Of a stretch of 13,110 nucleotides of DNA, positions 7,117 through 13,110 are shown one piece after another. The DNA comes from Patescibacteria group bacterium. Its GTDB lineage: Bacteria > Patescibacteriota > Gracilibacteria > UBA1369 > PNNO01. The stretch is from positions 1 to 13,110 of the forward strand of contig JAHJMX010000041.1 of assembly GCA_018821175.1 (NCBI GenBank), given 5' to 3'. Each line of letters begins with the position of its first letter. Position 1 is the first letter of the stretch. The notes below the pieces were generated by a model. It was not told the origin of the DNA. It saw nothing but the letters and a program-made list of their open reading frames with translations, and ran no database searches. A program made the translations under genes and the position numbers.

Positions 7117-8211
7117 TTATTTCTTCAACTTATTATTAAGAGCATACATCGCACGTCCAACACGCACAAAATGTTCATTCTTTTGAAGATTCAAAGATAT
7201 TGTCCCCTTCTTAACTTGTCTTTGTTTCAAAACCCCTTGAATAATTTCCTGTTTACTCATTTGACTTTTCTTTCCAAGCAAATCTTCTATAACATCAGCA
7301 ACTGTTCCTTTTTTAAAACCCCATTCTTTTAGTGCATAAAGACCACGACCAACTAATACAAATTGATCATATCTAATCAGTTCATTGTGAACCGCTTGAG
7401 TTGTAACAACTTTCTTATCAAAACCAGCTTCTGAAATTTTGTTTGCAATTTCAATGAAATGAAGTGGTTTATCTGTATCTTTAAGCACAATATACGCTTT
7501 ATCACGGATACTTCGTGGATTGATATGACGCCAAGTCATAAGACCAAATCCATCTTTAAGCTTCTTGACTCTTCTATCTACTTCAAGTGAAGATATGATA
7601 GTTGTATCAGGTACTTTAATATTTTTCTCTATAATCAATTTTTGAACTTGTCCAGCAAGCTCATTATTGTCCATTACATTTTTTTTCTTCTTCAAAACTG
7701 AAATCCCCTCACTTACAATAATTTGAACCTCTTTTGCTTTAATATTTGTAAGTCTCCAAAATGGGAAAAATAGGTTACTTTTGTCTGTCTTCTCAAGTTC
7801 AGGAGTAATATTCAAAGAAAGCTGAATAATATGAGCATCAACTTCTTGACTACTACTAATTGTATTTAAAATATCGCTAATTAAGCCAGTTTCTGTACTT
7901 ACTCCGCCTTTATTTTCCATAATTTCAACAGCAAGAGCACTGATATCACTAAGCTTAGTGCTTTTAACTGTACGTCTAAGTTTCCCTAAGGCTATTTTTT
8001 CAATTTGTCGAATTCTTTCTCTAGTAACTGAAAACTCTTGTCCAATCCTCTCAAGAGTCATTTTAGGTCTATTATTCAAGCTAAAACGCTTAACAATCAC
8101 ATCTTTTTCCTTTTCGCTCAATACAAGGAACATATCCTCAAGAACTTCAGATAAATTTAGTTTACTAATTGATACGCTTCTAGAGCCTTGTTGGTTAGCA
8201 GATGTGTTCAT
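7117..8211 (-). CDS. Sigma-70 region 4 protein fused to HARE-type winged helices
   Basis: Probable transcription regulator or RNA polymerase accessory factor of 364 residues. Residues about 28-83 are a clear sigma-70 region 4, with helix-turn-helix LERIGQEFSVTRERIRQIEKIALGKLR (53-79), the part of sigma factors that reads the -35 box. Regions 2 and 3 are absent, so it cannot melt a -10 on its own. Residues about 234-297 (RDKAYIVLKDTDKPLHFIEIANKI through VGRGLYALKEWG) and 302-358 (GTVADVIEDLL through VGRAMYAL) are two winged-helix units resembling the HARE-HTH domain, which occurs in the RNA polymerase delta subunit. Residues 90-230 include a possible degenerate copy ending in WRHINPRS. The N-terminal 15 residues look disordered. 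I recall similar architectures in candidate phyla radiation genomes. The start ATG 8211 is supported by the strong promoter just upstream. The HIT gene follows 17 bp downstream. Confidence 0.9.
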   Translation of the reverse strand: MNTSANQQGSRSVSISKLNLSEVLEDMFLVLSEKEKDVIVKRFSLNNRPKMTLERIGQEFSVTRERIRQIEKIALGKLRRTVKSTKLSDISALAVEIMENKGGVSTETGLISDILNTISSSQEVDAHIIQLSLNITPELEKTDKSNLFFPFWRLTNIKAKEVQIIVSEGISVLKKKKNVMDNNELAGQVQKLIIEKNIKVPDTTIISSLEVDRRVKKLKDGFGLMTWRHINPRSIRDKAYIVLKDTDKPLHFIEIANKISEAGFDKKVVTTQAVHNELIRYDQFVLVGRGLYALKEWGFKKGTVADVIEDLLGKKSQMSKQEIIQGVLKQRQVKKGTISLNLQKNEHFVRVGRAMYALNNKLKK

Positions 8212-8251
8212 CTAAGGTGACTGTTTAGTGTATATGATTTAAAGTGTACTT

Positions 8252-8280
8252 AACATATTGTTTATCATTTCATATGTCAA
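8252..8280 (-). promoter_or_regulatory. Strong predicted sigma-70 promoter for the sigma-4/HARE gene
   Basis: Minus strand: a perfect TTGACA (8280-8275), a 17-base spacer, then TATGTT (8257-8252). This is the best match to the bacterial consensus in the window. Transcription would start near 8245, giving a leader of about 34 bases before ATG 8211. A CAAGAA/TTCTTG inverted repeat (8282-8287 and 8307-8312) lies directly upstream of the -35 and could be a regulator site, though its 19-base spacer weakens that idea. Confidence 0.6.
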
Positions 8281-8441
8281 GCAAGAAAATTGATATTAGT
8301 GCAAAATTCTTGTAAAGAGAACTTCTATCAAATTGGGAGCAATACTATCCCACATTTCCACATTTGTCAAATCATTTAATGCATTCAACCTGAACATGAA
8401 GTTTTGTCAATTCGCTTACATGTATTTTATCAAAGTAAACG

Positions 8442-8470
8442 TTGACTCAAATTGTCTATTTTGTTAGTTT
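8442..8470 (+). promoter_or_regulatory. Predicted promoter for tRNA-Leu and probably dnaE
   Basis: TTGACT (8442-8447), a 17-base spacer, then TAGTTT (8465-8470), a weak -10 with the conserved first, second and last bases. Transcription would start near 8477, about 10 bases before the mature tRNA 5' end. Spacing and position fit a tRNA promoter well. No separate consensus promoter is seen in the 37 bp between the tRNA and dnaE. Confidence 0.45.
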
Positions 8471-8486
8471 TTATTCGCTTTGATGT

Positions 8487-8571
8487 GCCGGGGTGGTGGA
8501 ATTGGTAGACACGCTAGCCTTAGGAGCTAGTGGGGCAACCCGTGGAGGTTCGAGTCCTCTCCTCGGTACCA
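8487..8571 (+). tRNA. tRNA-Leu(UAG)
   Basis: An 85-base class II tRNA. The acceptor stem GCCGGGG (8487-8493) pairs with CCTCGGT (8561-8567) using two G-U pairs, followed by discriminator A and an encoded CCA (8569-8571). The D-arm has GGAATTGGTAGACAC. The anticodon stem CTAGC/GCTAG (8514-8518, 8526-8530) encloses the 7-base loop CTTAGGA with anticodon TAG at 8521-8523, which reads CUA and other CUN leucine codons. The long variable arm GGGG-CAA-CCC is the class II hallmark of tRNA-Leu. The T-arm is GGAGG-TTCGAGT-CCTCT. Confidence 0.97.
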
Positions 8572-8608
8572 AAAAGCTTTTTAGCCGAATCATATAAACC
8601 AATTCTCG

Positions 8609-11600
8609 ATGTCATTTGTGCACCTACATGTGCATAGTCACTACAGCCTATTGGATGGCTTCGGGAAACCAGAAGATATTGTTCAAGCTGCTAAAGAAAG
8701 TGGATCTCCAGCCGTGGCACTAACCGATCACGGGGTTTTATATGGTGCAGTTGAATTTTATAAGGCTGCAAAAAAGGCTGACATAAAACCGATTATTGGA
8801 TGTGAGGTTTATGTTGCTCCAGAATCGCGATTCGAAAAAAATAATGGACAAAATAGCAAACCTTACCATCTTATCCTCCTAGCAAAGGACCAAGAAGGTT
8901 ACCACAACTTACTTGAATTAGTTTCAAAAGGACATTTAGAAGGGTTTTATTACAAGCCTCGAGTCGACCTCGGTCTGTTAAAGGCCCATAGCAAAGGGCT
9001 CATTGCATCTACTGCATGTTTAGCTGGGCAAATTCCCCGCCTTATAATGCAAGAGGATGAAGAAAAAGCAGTTGAGGTTATTAAGGAATATCAAGAAATA
9101 TTTGGAAAAGAAGATTTTTATCTTGAAATGCAAGATCACCCGGAAATCGAAAGACAAATAATAGTTAATAAAAAACTTGCCGAACTTTCAAAAATAACCG
9201 GGGCTCCATTAATAGCAACAAATGATTCACATTACGTACACACAGATGATCGCGAAGTCCACGATGTCTTGCTTTGTATACAAACAGGAAAATCCGTTCT
9301 TGATGAAGATCGCATGCGTTACAACGGAGATTTTTCGATGAAATCTCCAGAAGTTATGAGAGCTGCTTTCCAAAATAATCCGGAAGCAATTGAAAATACA
9401 TTGGAAATAGCCAAAAAATGTAATGTAGAAATCAAACTTGACCAGAATTTACTCCCAAATTTCCCTGCGCCACAAAATGAAAGTCCAAAAAATTATTTAA
9501 GACAGCTCTGTGAAGAAGGTATACAAAAAAAATATGCCCCAGAAGAACAGGTAGCCGCAAAAAAACAATTAGATTATGAGCTAGAAATGATCGACAAGAT
9601 GGGGTTTAATACATATTTCTTGATAGTTCACGATTTTGTTAAGTTTGCCAAAGATCATAAAATCTTGGTTGGTCCTGGCCGCGGATCCGCAGCTGGATCT
9701 GTTATAACATACACATTAAATATTACAGAGGTTGATCCGCTAAAATACGGGCTTATTTTTGAACGGTTCTTGAATCCAGCCCGAGTATCAATGCCTGATA
9801 TCGATATCGATTTCGCAGATAATAGGCGTGATGAAGTCTTAGCATATGTAGTTGAAAAATATGGACGCGAGAATGTTGCTCAAATTATTACATTCGGGAA
9901 AATGACAGCAAAAGCTGTTGTGCGTGATGTTGGACGAGCACTTGGTTACCCTTATCCTGAAGTAGATGCAATTGCAAAACTTATCCCACCAACAATTCTT
10001 GGAAAACATGCGCTACTAAAAGATTCAGTAAAAAATGATAAAGATTTAAGAGCAATATACAATGACGATCCACGCGCAAAAAAACTTCTTGATATTGGTT
10101 CTAAATTGGATGGAACTGTAAGACATGCGGGAACACATGCTTGCGCCGTTGTAATTTCCGATAAGCCTTTAATCGGGAATTCACCATTGCAACGCTCCCC
10201 TGCCGATCCAGAAGCTGTTATCACGCAATATTCAATGAAGCCAATCGAAGAAATTGGCTTGCTCAAAATGGATTTCCTCGGATTACGAAACCTCACAATT
10301 CTTGAAACGGCAGTCAAAATCATCAAAAGAACCAAAGATGTAGAGATTAATCTTGAGCATATACCCCTAAATGACAGTGAAACCTTCACATTATTTCAAA
10401 AAGGAGAAACTTCTGGCGTTTTTCAACTTGAATCTGCTGGAATGAGACGATACTTGAAAGAACTCAAGCCAAATACATTCGAAGATATTATTGCGATGAT
10501 TTCACTATATAGACCTGGACCAATGGAGTGGATTCCGCAATATATCAGAGGTAAGCACAAACCATCTTCTGTAAAATATTTACATCCTACATTTAAGGAA
10601 ATTTTAAATGAAACTAATGGTGTTGCGATTTATCAGGAACAAATCTTACAAATAGCACAGAAATTTGCCGGATTTTCACTTGGTGAAGCAGATTTGTTGC
10701 GTAAAGCCGTTGGAAAGAAAATTCCAAAGTTACTGCAAGAACAGCGCAAAAAATTCATAGAAGGCGCAATAAACGTAGGTCATGATGAAAAATTCGCAAT
10801 TGAAGTGTTCGAAAAAGTTATCGAACCTTTTGCTGGTTATGGTTTCAATAAAGCTCATGCAACTTGTTATGCAATGATTTCATATCAAACAGCTTATTTG
10901 AAAGCAAATTATCCAACGCAGTTTATGACTGCTTTGATGAGCAGTGATTATGGAAATACAGAAAAAATAGTTTTGGAAATTCAAGAATGCGAAAAAATGG
11001 GAATTAAAGTTTTGCCACCATCTATAAATGAATCTTTTAGGAATTTCACATATAAAGATGAAAACACAATAAGATTTGGCCTTGCTGCTATCAAAGGTAT
11101 TGGGAATAACCCAGCCAGTGCAGTCATTGAAACCCGTGGAGAAGGTCAATTCAAAAGTTTAGAAGATTTCATAAATCGAGTCCCACAAAAAATTCTAAAC
11201 AAAAAATTAATTGAAGCTTTGGCTTATAGTGGAGCCTTAGATGAATTTGGTGACAAAAAACAAATCGGAGAAAGTGTTGATGAAATTTCGAATTATGCAA
11301 AGTTTTATCATAAAACAAAGGTCGAAGGACAAACTGACATTTTTGGTATGTTGGAAGAAGACACGCAGGAACCTGAGGAAATGTCATTTCAACTAAAACA
11401 AGTTGAACCAGCAACTAAACTTGAAAAATTAAAGTGGGAAAAAGAATATTTAGGGCTTTATGTTTCAAGTCATCCATTACAGGGCCTCACTAAATATTTC
11501 GGTCGAAAAGTAACTTTAATTAAAAACTTAAAACGCTCAAATATTGGGAAACAAATCAAAATTGGTGGACTAGTAACACAATACCGGAAAATTTTTACAA

Positions 11601-12121
11601 AAAGTGGTAGTTACATGGCTGCATTCATAATCGAAGGACCTACCGGTAAATTACCAGTCATAGTTTTCCCAAAGGCATACAAAGAATCTGGACATTTAAT
11701 ACAAGAAGATGGAGTTGTTATCATGACAGGAAAAATCGATGATAAGCGTGGACAAATACAATTTGTTTGTGATAGCGCAAAAGCATTGACTCTAACAACA
11801 ATGATTGAGAATGCAAAACAAGAGAATTTATATCAGCCAGATGAAAAAATGGAATTCGTGATCCCAAACCTAGAAAAAGAAGAATCTGAAGAAGAAAAAG
11901 CAGAAAATGAAATAGCAGAAAAAGCATTTATAATTAACCTGCCAGAAAATGCGGATCAAAGTGTATTAAGCAATATCAAAAATCTACTTCTCGAAAATAA
12001 AGGGAATGCATCTTGTGAAATACATATAAGTGCAGCTGGTTCAATCAAACGCATAAAAGTACCATTTGGTATAAATGAAACAGAAAAATTAAAAACCGAC
12101 TTAGCAAAACTGATAGATTGA
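8609..12121 (+). CDS. dnaE: DNA polymerase III alpha subunit DnaE
   Basis: Catalytic subunit of the replicative polymerase, 1170 residues, close to the E. coli length. Residues 1 to about 280 are the PHP domain, with metal-site motifs HLHVHSHYS (5-13), TDHG (39-42), GCEVYVA (64-70), STACLAG (134-140) and NDSHYV (205-210). The polymerase core has GPGRGSAAGS in the palm, PDIDIDF with catalytic Asp397 and Asp399, and the third carboxylate Asp555 in KMDFLGLRNL. The beta-clamp-binding motif is QTDIFG (908-913). An OB-fold spans about 975-1065. An acidic linker (EKEESEEEKAENE) leads to a C-terminal domain of about 65 residues of the tau-binding type. The start ATG 8609 gives the standard FVHLHVHS N-terminus and has no Shine-Dalgarno site. 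It lies 37 bp after tRNA-Leu and is probably read from the same promoter. It is the only complete gene here ending in TGA. Confidence 0.98.
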   Translation: MSFVHLHVHSHYSLLDGFGKPEDIVQAAKESGSPAVALTDHGVLYGAVEFYKAAKKADIKPIIGCEVYVAPESRFEKNNGQNSKPYHLILLAKDQEGYHNLLELVSKGHLEGFYYKPRVDLGLLKAHSKGLIASTACLAGQIPRLIMQEDEEKAVEVIKEYQEIFGKEDFYLEMQDHPEIERQIIVNKKLAELSKITGAPLIATNDSHYVHTDDREVHDVLLCIQTGKSVLDEDRMRYNGDFSMKSPEVMRAAFQNNPEAIENTLEIAKKCNVEIKLDQNLLPNFPAPQNESPKNYLRQLCEEGIQKKYAPEEQVAAKKQLDYELEMIDKMGFNTYFLIVHDFVKFAKDHKILVGPGRGSAAGSVITYTLNITEVDPLKYGLIFERFLNPARVSMPDIDIDFADNRRDEVLAYVVEKYGRENVAQIITFGKMTAKAVVRDVGRALGYPYPEVDAIAKLIPPTILGKHALLKDSVKNDKDLRAIYNDDPRAKKLLDIGSKLDGTVRHAGTHACAVVISDKPLIGNSPLQRSPADPEAVITQYSMKPIEEIGLLKMDFLGLRNLTILETAVKIIKRTKDVEINLEHIPLNDSETFTLFQKGETSGVFQLESAGMRRYLKELKPNTFEDIIAMISLYRPGPMEWIPQYIRGKHKPSSVKYLHPTFKEILNETNGVAIYQEQILQIAQKFAGFSLGEADLLRKAVGKKIPKLLQEQRKKFIEGAINVGHDEKFAIEVFEKVIEPFAGYGFNKAHATCYAMISYQTAYLKANYPTQFMTALMSSDYGNTEKIVLEIQECEKMGIKVLPPSINESFRNFTYKDENTIRFGLAAIKGIGNNPASAVIETRGEGQFKSLEDFINRVPQKILNKKLIEALAYSGALDEFGDKKQIGESVDEISNYAKFYHKTKVEGQTDIFGMLEEDTQEPEEMSFQLKQVEPATKLEKLKWEKEYLGLYVSSHPLQGLTKYFGRKVTLIKNLKRSNIGKQIKIGGLVTQYRKIFTKSGSYMAAFIIEGPTGKLPVIVFPKAYKESGHLIQEDGVVIMTGKIDDKRGQIQFVCDSAKALTLTTMIENAKQENLYQPDEKMEFVIPNLEKEESEEEKAENEIAEKAFIINLPENADQSVLSNIKNLLLENKGNASCEIHISAAGSIKRIKVPFGINETEKLKTDLAKLID

Positions 12122-12146
12122 CTAATCCCCTCCCAAGAATTACATT
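12118..12146 (+). promoter_or_regulatory. Predicted aspS promoter overlapping the dnaE stop codon
   Basis: TTGACT (12118-12123) contains the dnaE stop TGA (12119-12121). After a 17-base spacer comes TACATT (12141-12146). Transcription would start near 12153, about 26 bases before the aspS ATG. The -10 matches the consensus at 4 of 6 positions. No terminator hairpin is visible after dnaE, so aspS may also receive read-through transcription. Confidence 0.45.
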
Positions 12147-12178
12147 CAAAACATACTTAAAATAAACTTTATTTCTTT

Positions 12179-13110
12179 ATGTACAGAACACATACTTGTA
12201 ATGAACTTACCCACTCAAACGAAGGAGAAGAAGTTAGACTTTCTGGATGGGTACATAGACGCAGAAATCTCGGAGGACTTATTTTTATAGATTTACGTGA
12301 TGGATATGGATTTACGCAAATAGTTTTCGACCCAGAAAATAAGGATGCATATGAAATTGGGAATCAATGTCGCCCAGAATATGTGCTTGAAATAAAGGGA
12401 AAAGTACAAAAAAGACCTGATGGAATGGTAAATAATAATATTGATTCTGGAACAATTGAGGTGCTCGTAAATAAAGCTTTGATTTTGAATGAATCAAAAA
12501 CTCCTCCTTTTGAAGTGGATCAAGATAAGGAAGTTGCTGAAGAACTTCGTTTGAAATATAGATATTTGGATTTAAGACGTGAAAGATTGCATAATAATGT
12601 TGTCCTACGTCACAGAATTGCAAAATTCATGCGTGATTATTTTGACGAAAAGAAATTTCTAGAAATCGAAACTCCAATGTTGGTAAAAGGAACCCCTGAA
12701 GGAAGTCGTGAATACGTTGTCCCATCAAGAATCCATCCGGGACATTTTTACGTTCTACCTCAATCACCGCAACAATTGAAACAACTATTGATGATATCTT
12801 CATTCGATAGATATTTTCAATTTGCAAAATGTTTTAGAGATGAAGATTTGCGTGGAGATCGTCAACCAGAATTCACACAACTTGATTTAGAAATGTCATT
12901 CATACACGAAGAAGATATAATCCAATTAATGGAAGATATGTTAATCAAATTATCAAAACATATTTTACCTAATAAAAAAATCGCGTTTGAACCATTCAAA
13001 AAAATGACATGGCATGATGCAATGTCAAAATACGGTAGTGATAAACCAGACTTGCGCTTTGAAATGGAACTAACAGATATTAATGAAATAGCTGAAAATT
13101 GTGGATTCCA
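12179..13110 (+). CDS. aspS: Aspartyl-tRNA synthetase, 5' part (cut by window end)
   Basis: Class IIb aminoacyl-tRNA synthetase that attaches aspartate to tRNA-Asp. Only the first 310 codons are inside the window, roughly half of the usual bacterial protein (about 590). Residues 1 to about 105 form the OB-fold anticodon-binding domain with LSGWVHRRRNLGGLIFIDLRDGYG (21-44). Class II motif 1 follows around FMRDYFDEKKFLEIETPML, then the substrate-site segment LPQSPQQLKQLLM and motif 2, FRDEDLRGDRQPEFTQLDLEMSF, with FRDE at 219-222. The bacterial GAD insertion begins near the window end, and motif 3 lies outside. The ATG at 12179 gives the expected short N-terminus. The preceding bases are T-rich with no Shine-Dalgarno site. 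It lies 57 bp after dnaE with its own predicted promoter. Two specificity-linked positions, Leu31 and Gly82, give mixed signals about whether it also charges tRNA-Asn. Confidence 0.97.
   Translation, partial: MYRTHTCNELTHSNEGEEVRLSGWVHRRRNLGGLIFIDLRDGYGFTQIVFDPENKDAYEIGNQCRPEYVLEIKGKVQKRPDGMVNNNIDSGTIEVLVNKALILNESKTPPFEVDQDKEVAEELRLKYRYLDLRRERLHNNVVLRHRIAKFMRDYFDEKKFLEIETPMLVKGTPEGSREYVVPSRIHPGHFYVLPQSPQQLKQLLMISSFDRYFQFAKCFRDEDLRGDRQPEFTQLDLEMSFIHEEDIIQLMEDMLIKLSKHILPNKKIAFEPFKKMTWHDAMSKYGSDKPDLRFEMELTDINEIAENCGF

Larger units (their letters stand above)
8216..8486. other. Divergent intergenic region between the sigma-4/HARE gene and tRNA-Leu
   Basis: About 270 bp of AT-rich sequence without a credible reading frame. 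It holds the minus-strand promoter at 8252-8280 and the plus-strand promoter at 8442-8470. Between them I see only weak dyads: CAAGAA/TTCTTG around 8282-8312, and GGGA/TCCC at 8335-8351 with a 9-base loop. No RNA gene is recognised in the central part (8313-8440). Confidence 0.5.

Noticed and set aside
8335..8351. GGGA/TCCC stem in the intergenic region as an RNA element
   Set aside because: It is only 4 bp with a 9-base loop, a chance-level match in a region of this size.
8404..8430. TTGTCA as an alternative -35 upstream of tRNA-Leu
   Set aside because: No -10 box lies at a suitable distance, and it would start far from the tRNA.
8571..8582. AAAAAGCTTTTT palindrome as a terminator after tRNA-Leu
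   Set aside because: It has no GC-rich stem and no proper loop, and dnaE follows immediately on the same strand.
9952..10389. 145-codon open frame antisense to dnaE
   Set aside because: It lies wholly inside the polymerase core, its translation shows no family features, and the opposite strand carries strongly conserved DnaE motifs. It is a shadow frame.
12119..12160. Recoded UGA (glycine) as in some Patescibacteria
   Set aside because: No long frame has an internal TGA, and reading through the dnaE TGA adds only a dozen unconserved residues before TAA. Standard code fits.

Overview
This is an AT-rich, gene-dense stretch of bacterial chromosome with mostly housekeeping content. The best guess for the source is a reduced-genome member of the candidate phyla radiation (Patescibacteria), possibly Peregrinibacteria. 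Three points support that: intergenic gaps are short, none of the ten protein starts has a recognisable Shine-Dalgarno motif, and one gene fuses sigma-70 region 4 to HARE-type winged helices, an architecture I associate with that group. This is inference; no marker gene here fixes the taxon. The genetic code looks standard: no long reading frame contains an internal TGA, dnaE ends in TGA, and the other complete genes end in TAA. No mobile element, CRISPR array or phage gene was seen.

Layout. Positions 1-854 (minus) hold the 5' part of a TPR-like repeat protein whose reading frame is broken by a -1 shift at an in-frame T_TTA_AAA heptamer. The repeat pattern continues through the break. Positions 951-3590 (minus) are valyl-tRNA synthetase. 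A divergent 170-codon gene of unknown function follows (3745-4257, plus). It meets the convergent quinolinate synthase gene nadA (4254-5330, minus) in a 4-bp TTAA stop overlap. nadA is divergent from nadC (5380-6360, plus), and nadC is followed 11 bp later by a four-helix membrane protein (6372-6785, plus). That gene converges on a HIT-family gene (6782-7099, minus) through a second TTAA stop overlap. The HIT gene lies just downstream of the sigma-region-4/HARE protein (7117-8211, minus), which has the best consensus promoter in the window. After a 270-bp intergenic region come tRNA-Leu(UAG) (8487-8571), dnaE (8609-12121) and the first 310 codons of aspS (12179 to the window end), all on plus.

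How the genes work together. NadA and NadC catalyse consecutive steps of de novo NAD synthesis and share a 49-bp divergent region. The first enzyme, NadB or an aspartate dehydrogenase, is not in the window. valS, aspS and tRNA-Leu belong to translation, and dnaE is the replicative polymerase. The sigma-4/HARE protein probably acts on transcription. There is no clear undescribed multi-gene system here. The items most worth a second look are the frameshifted TPR gene, the sigma-4/HARE regulator, the uniform lack of Shine-Dalgarno sites and the unknown 170-codon gene.
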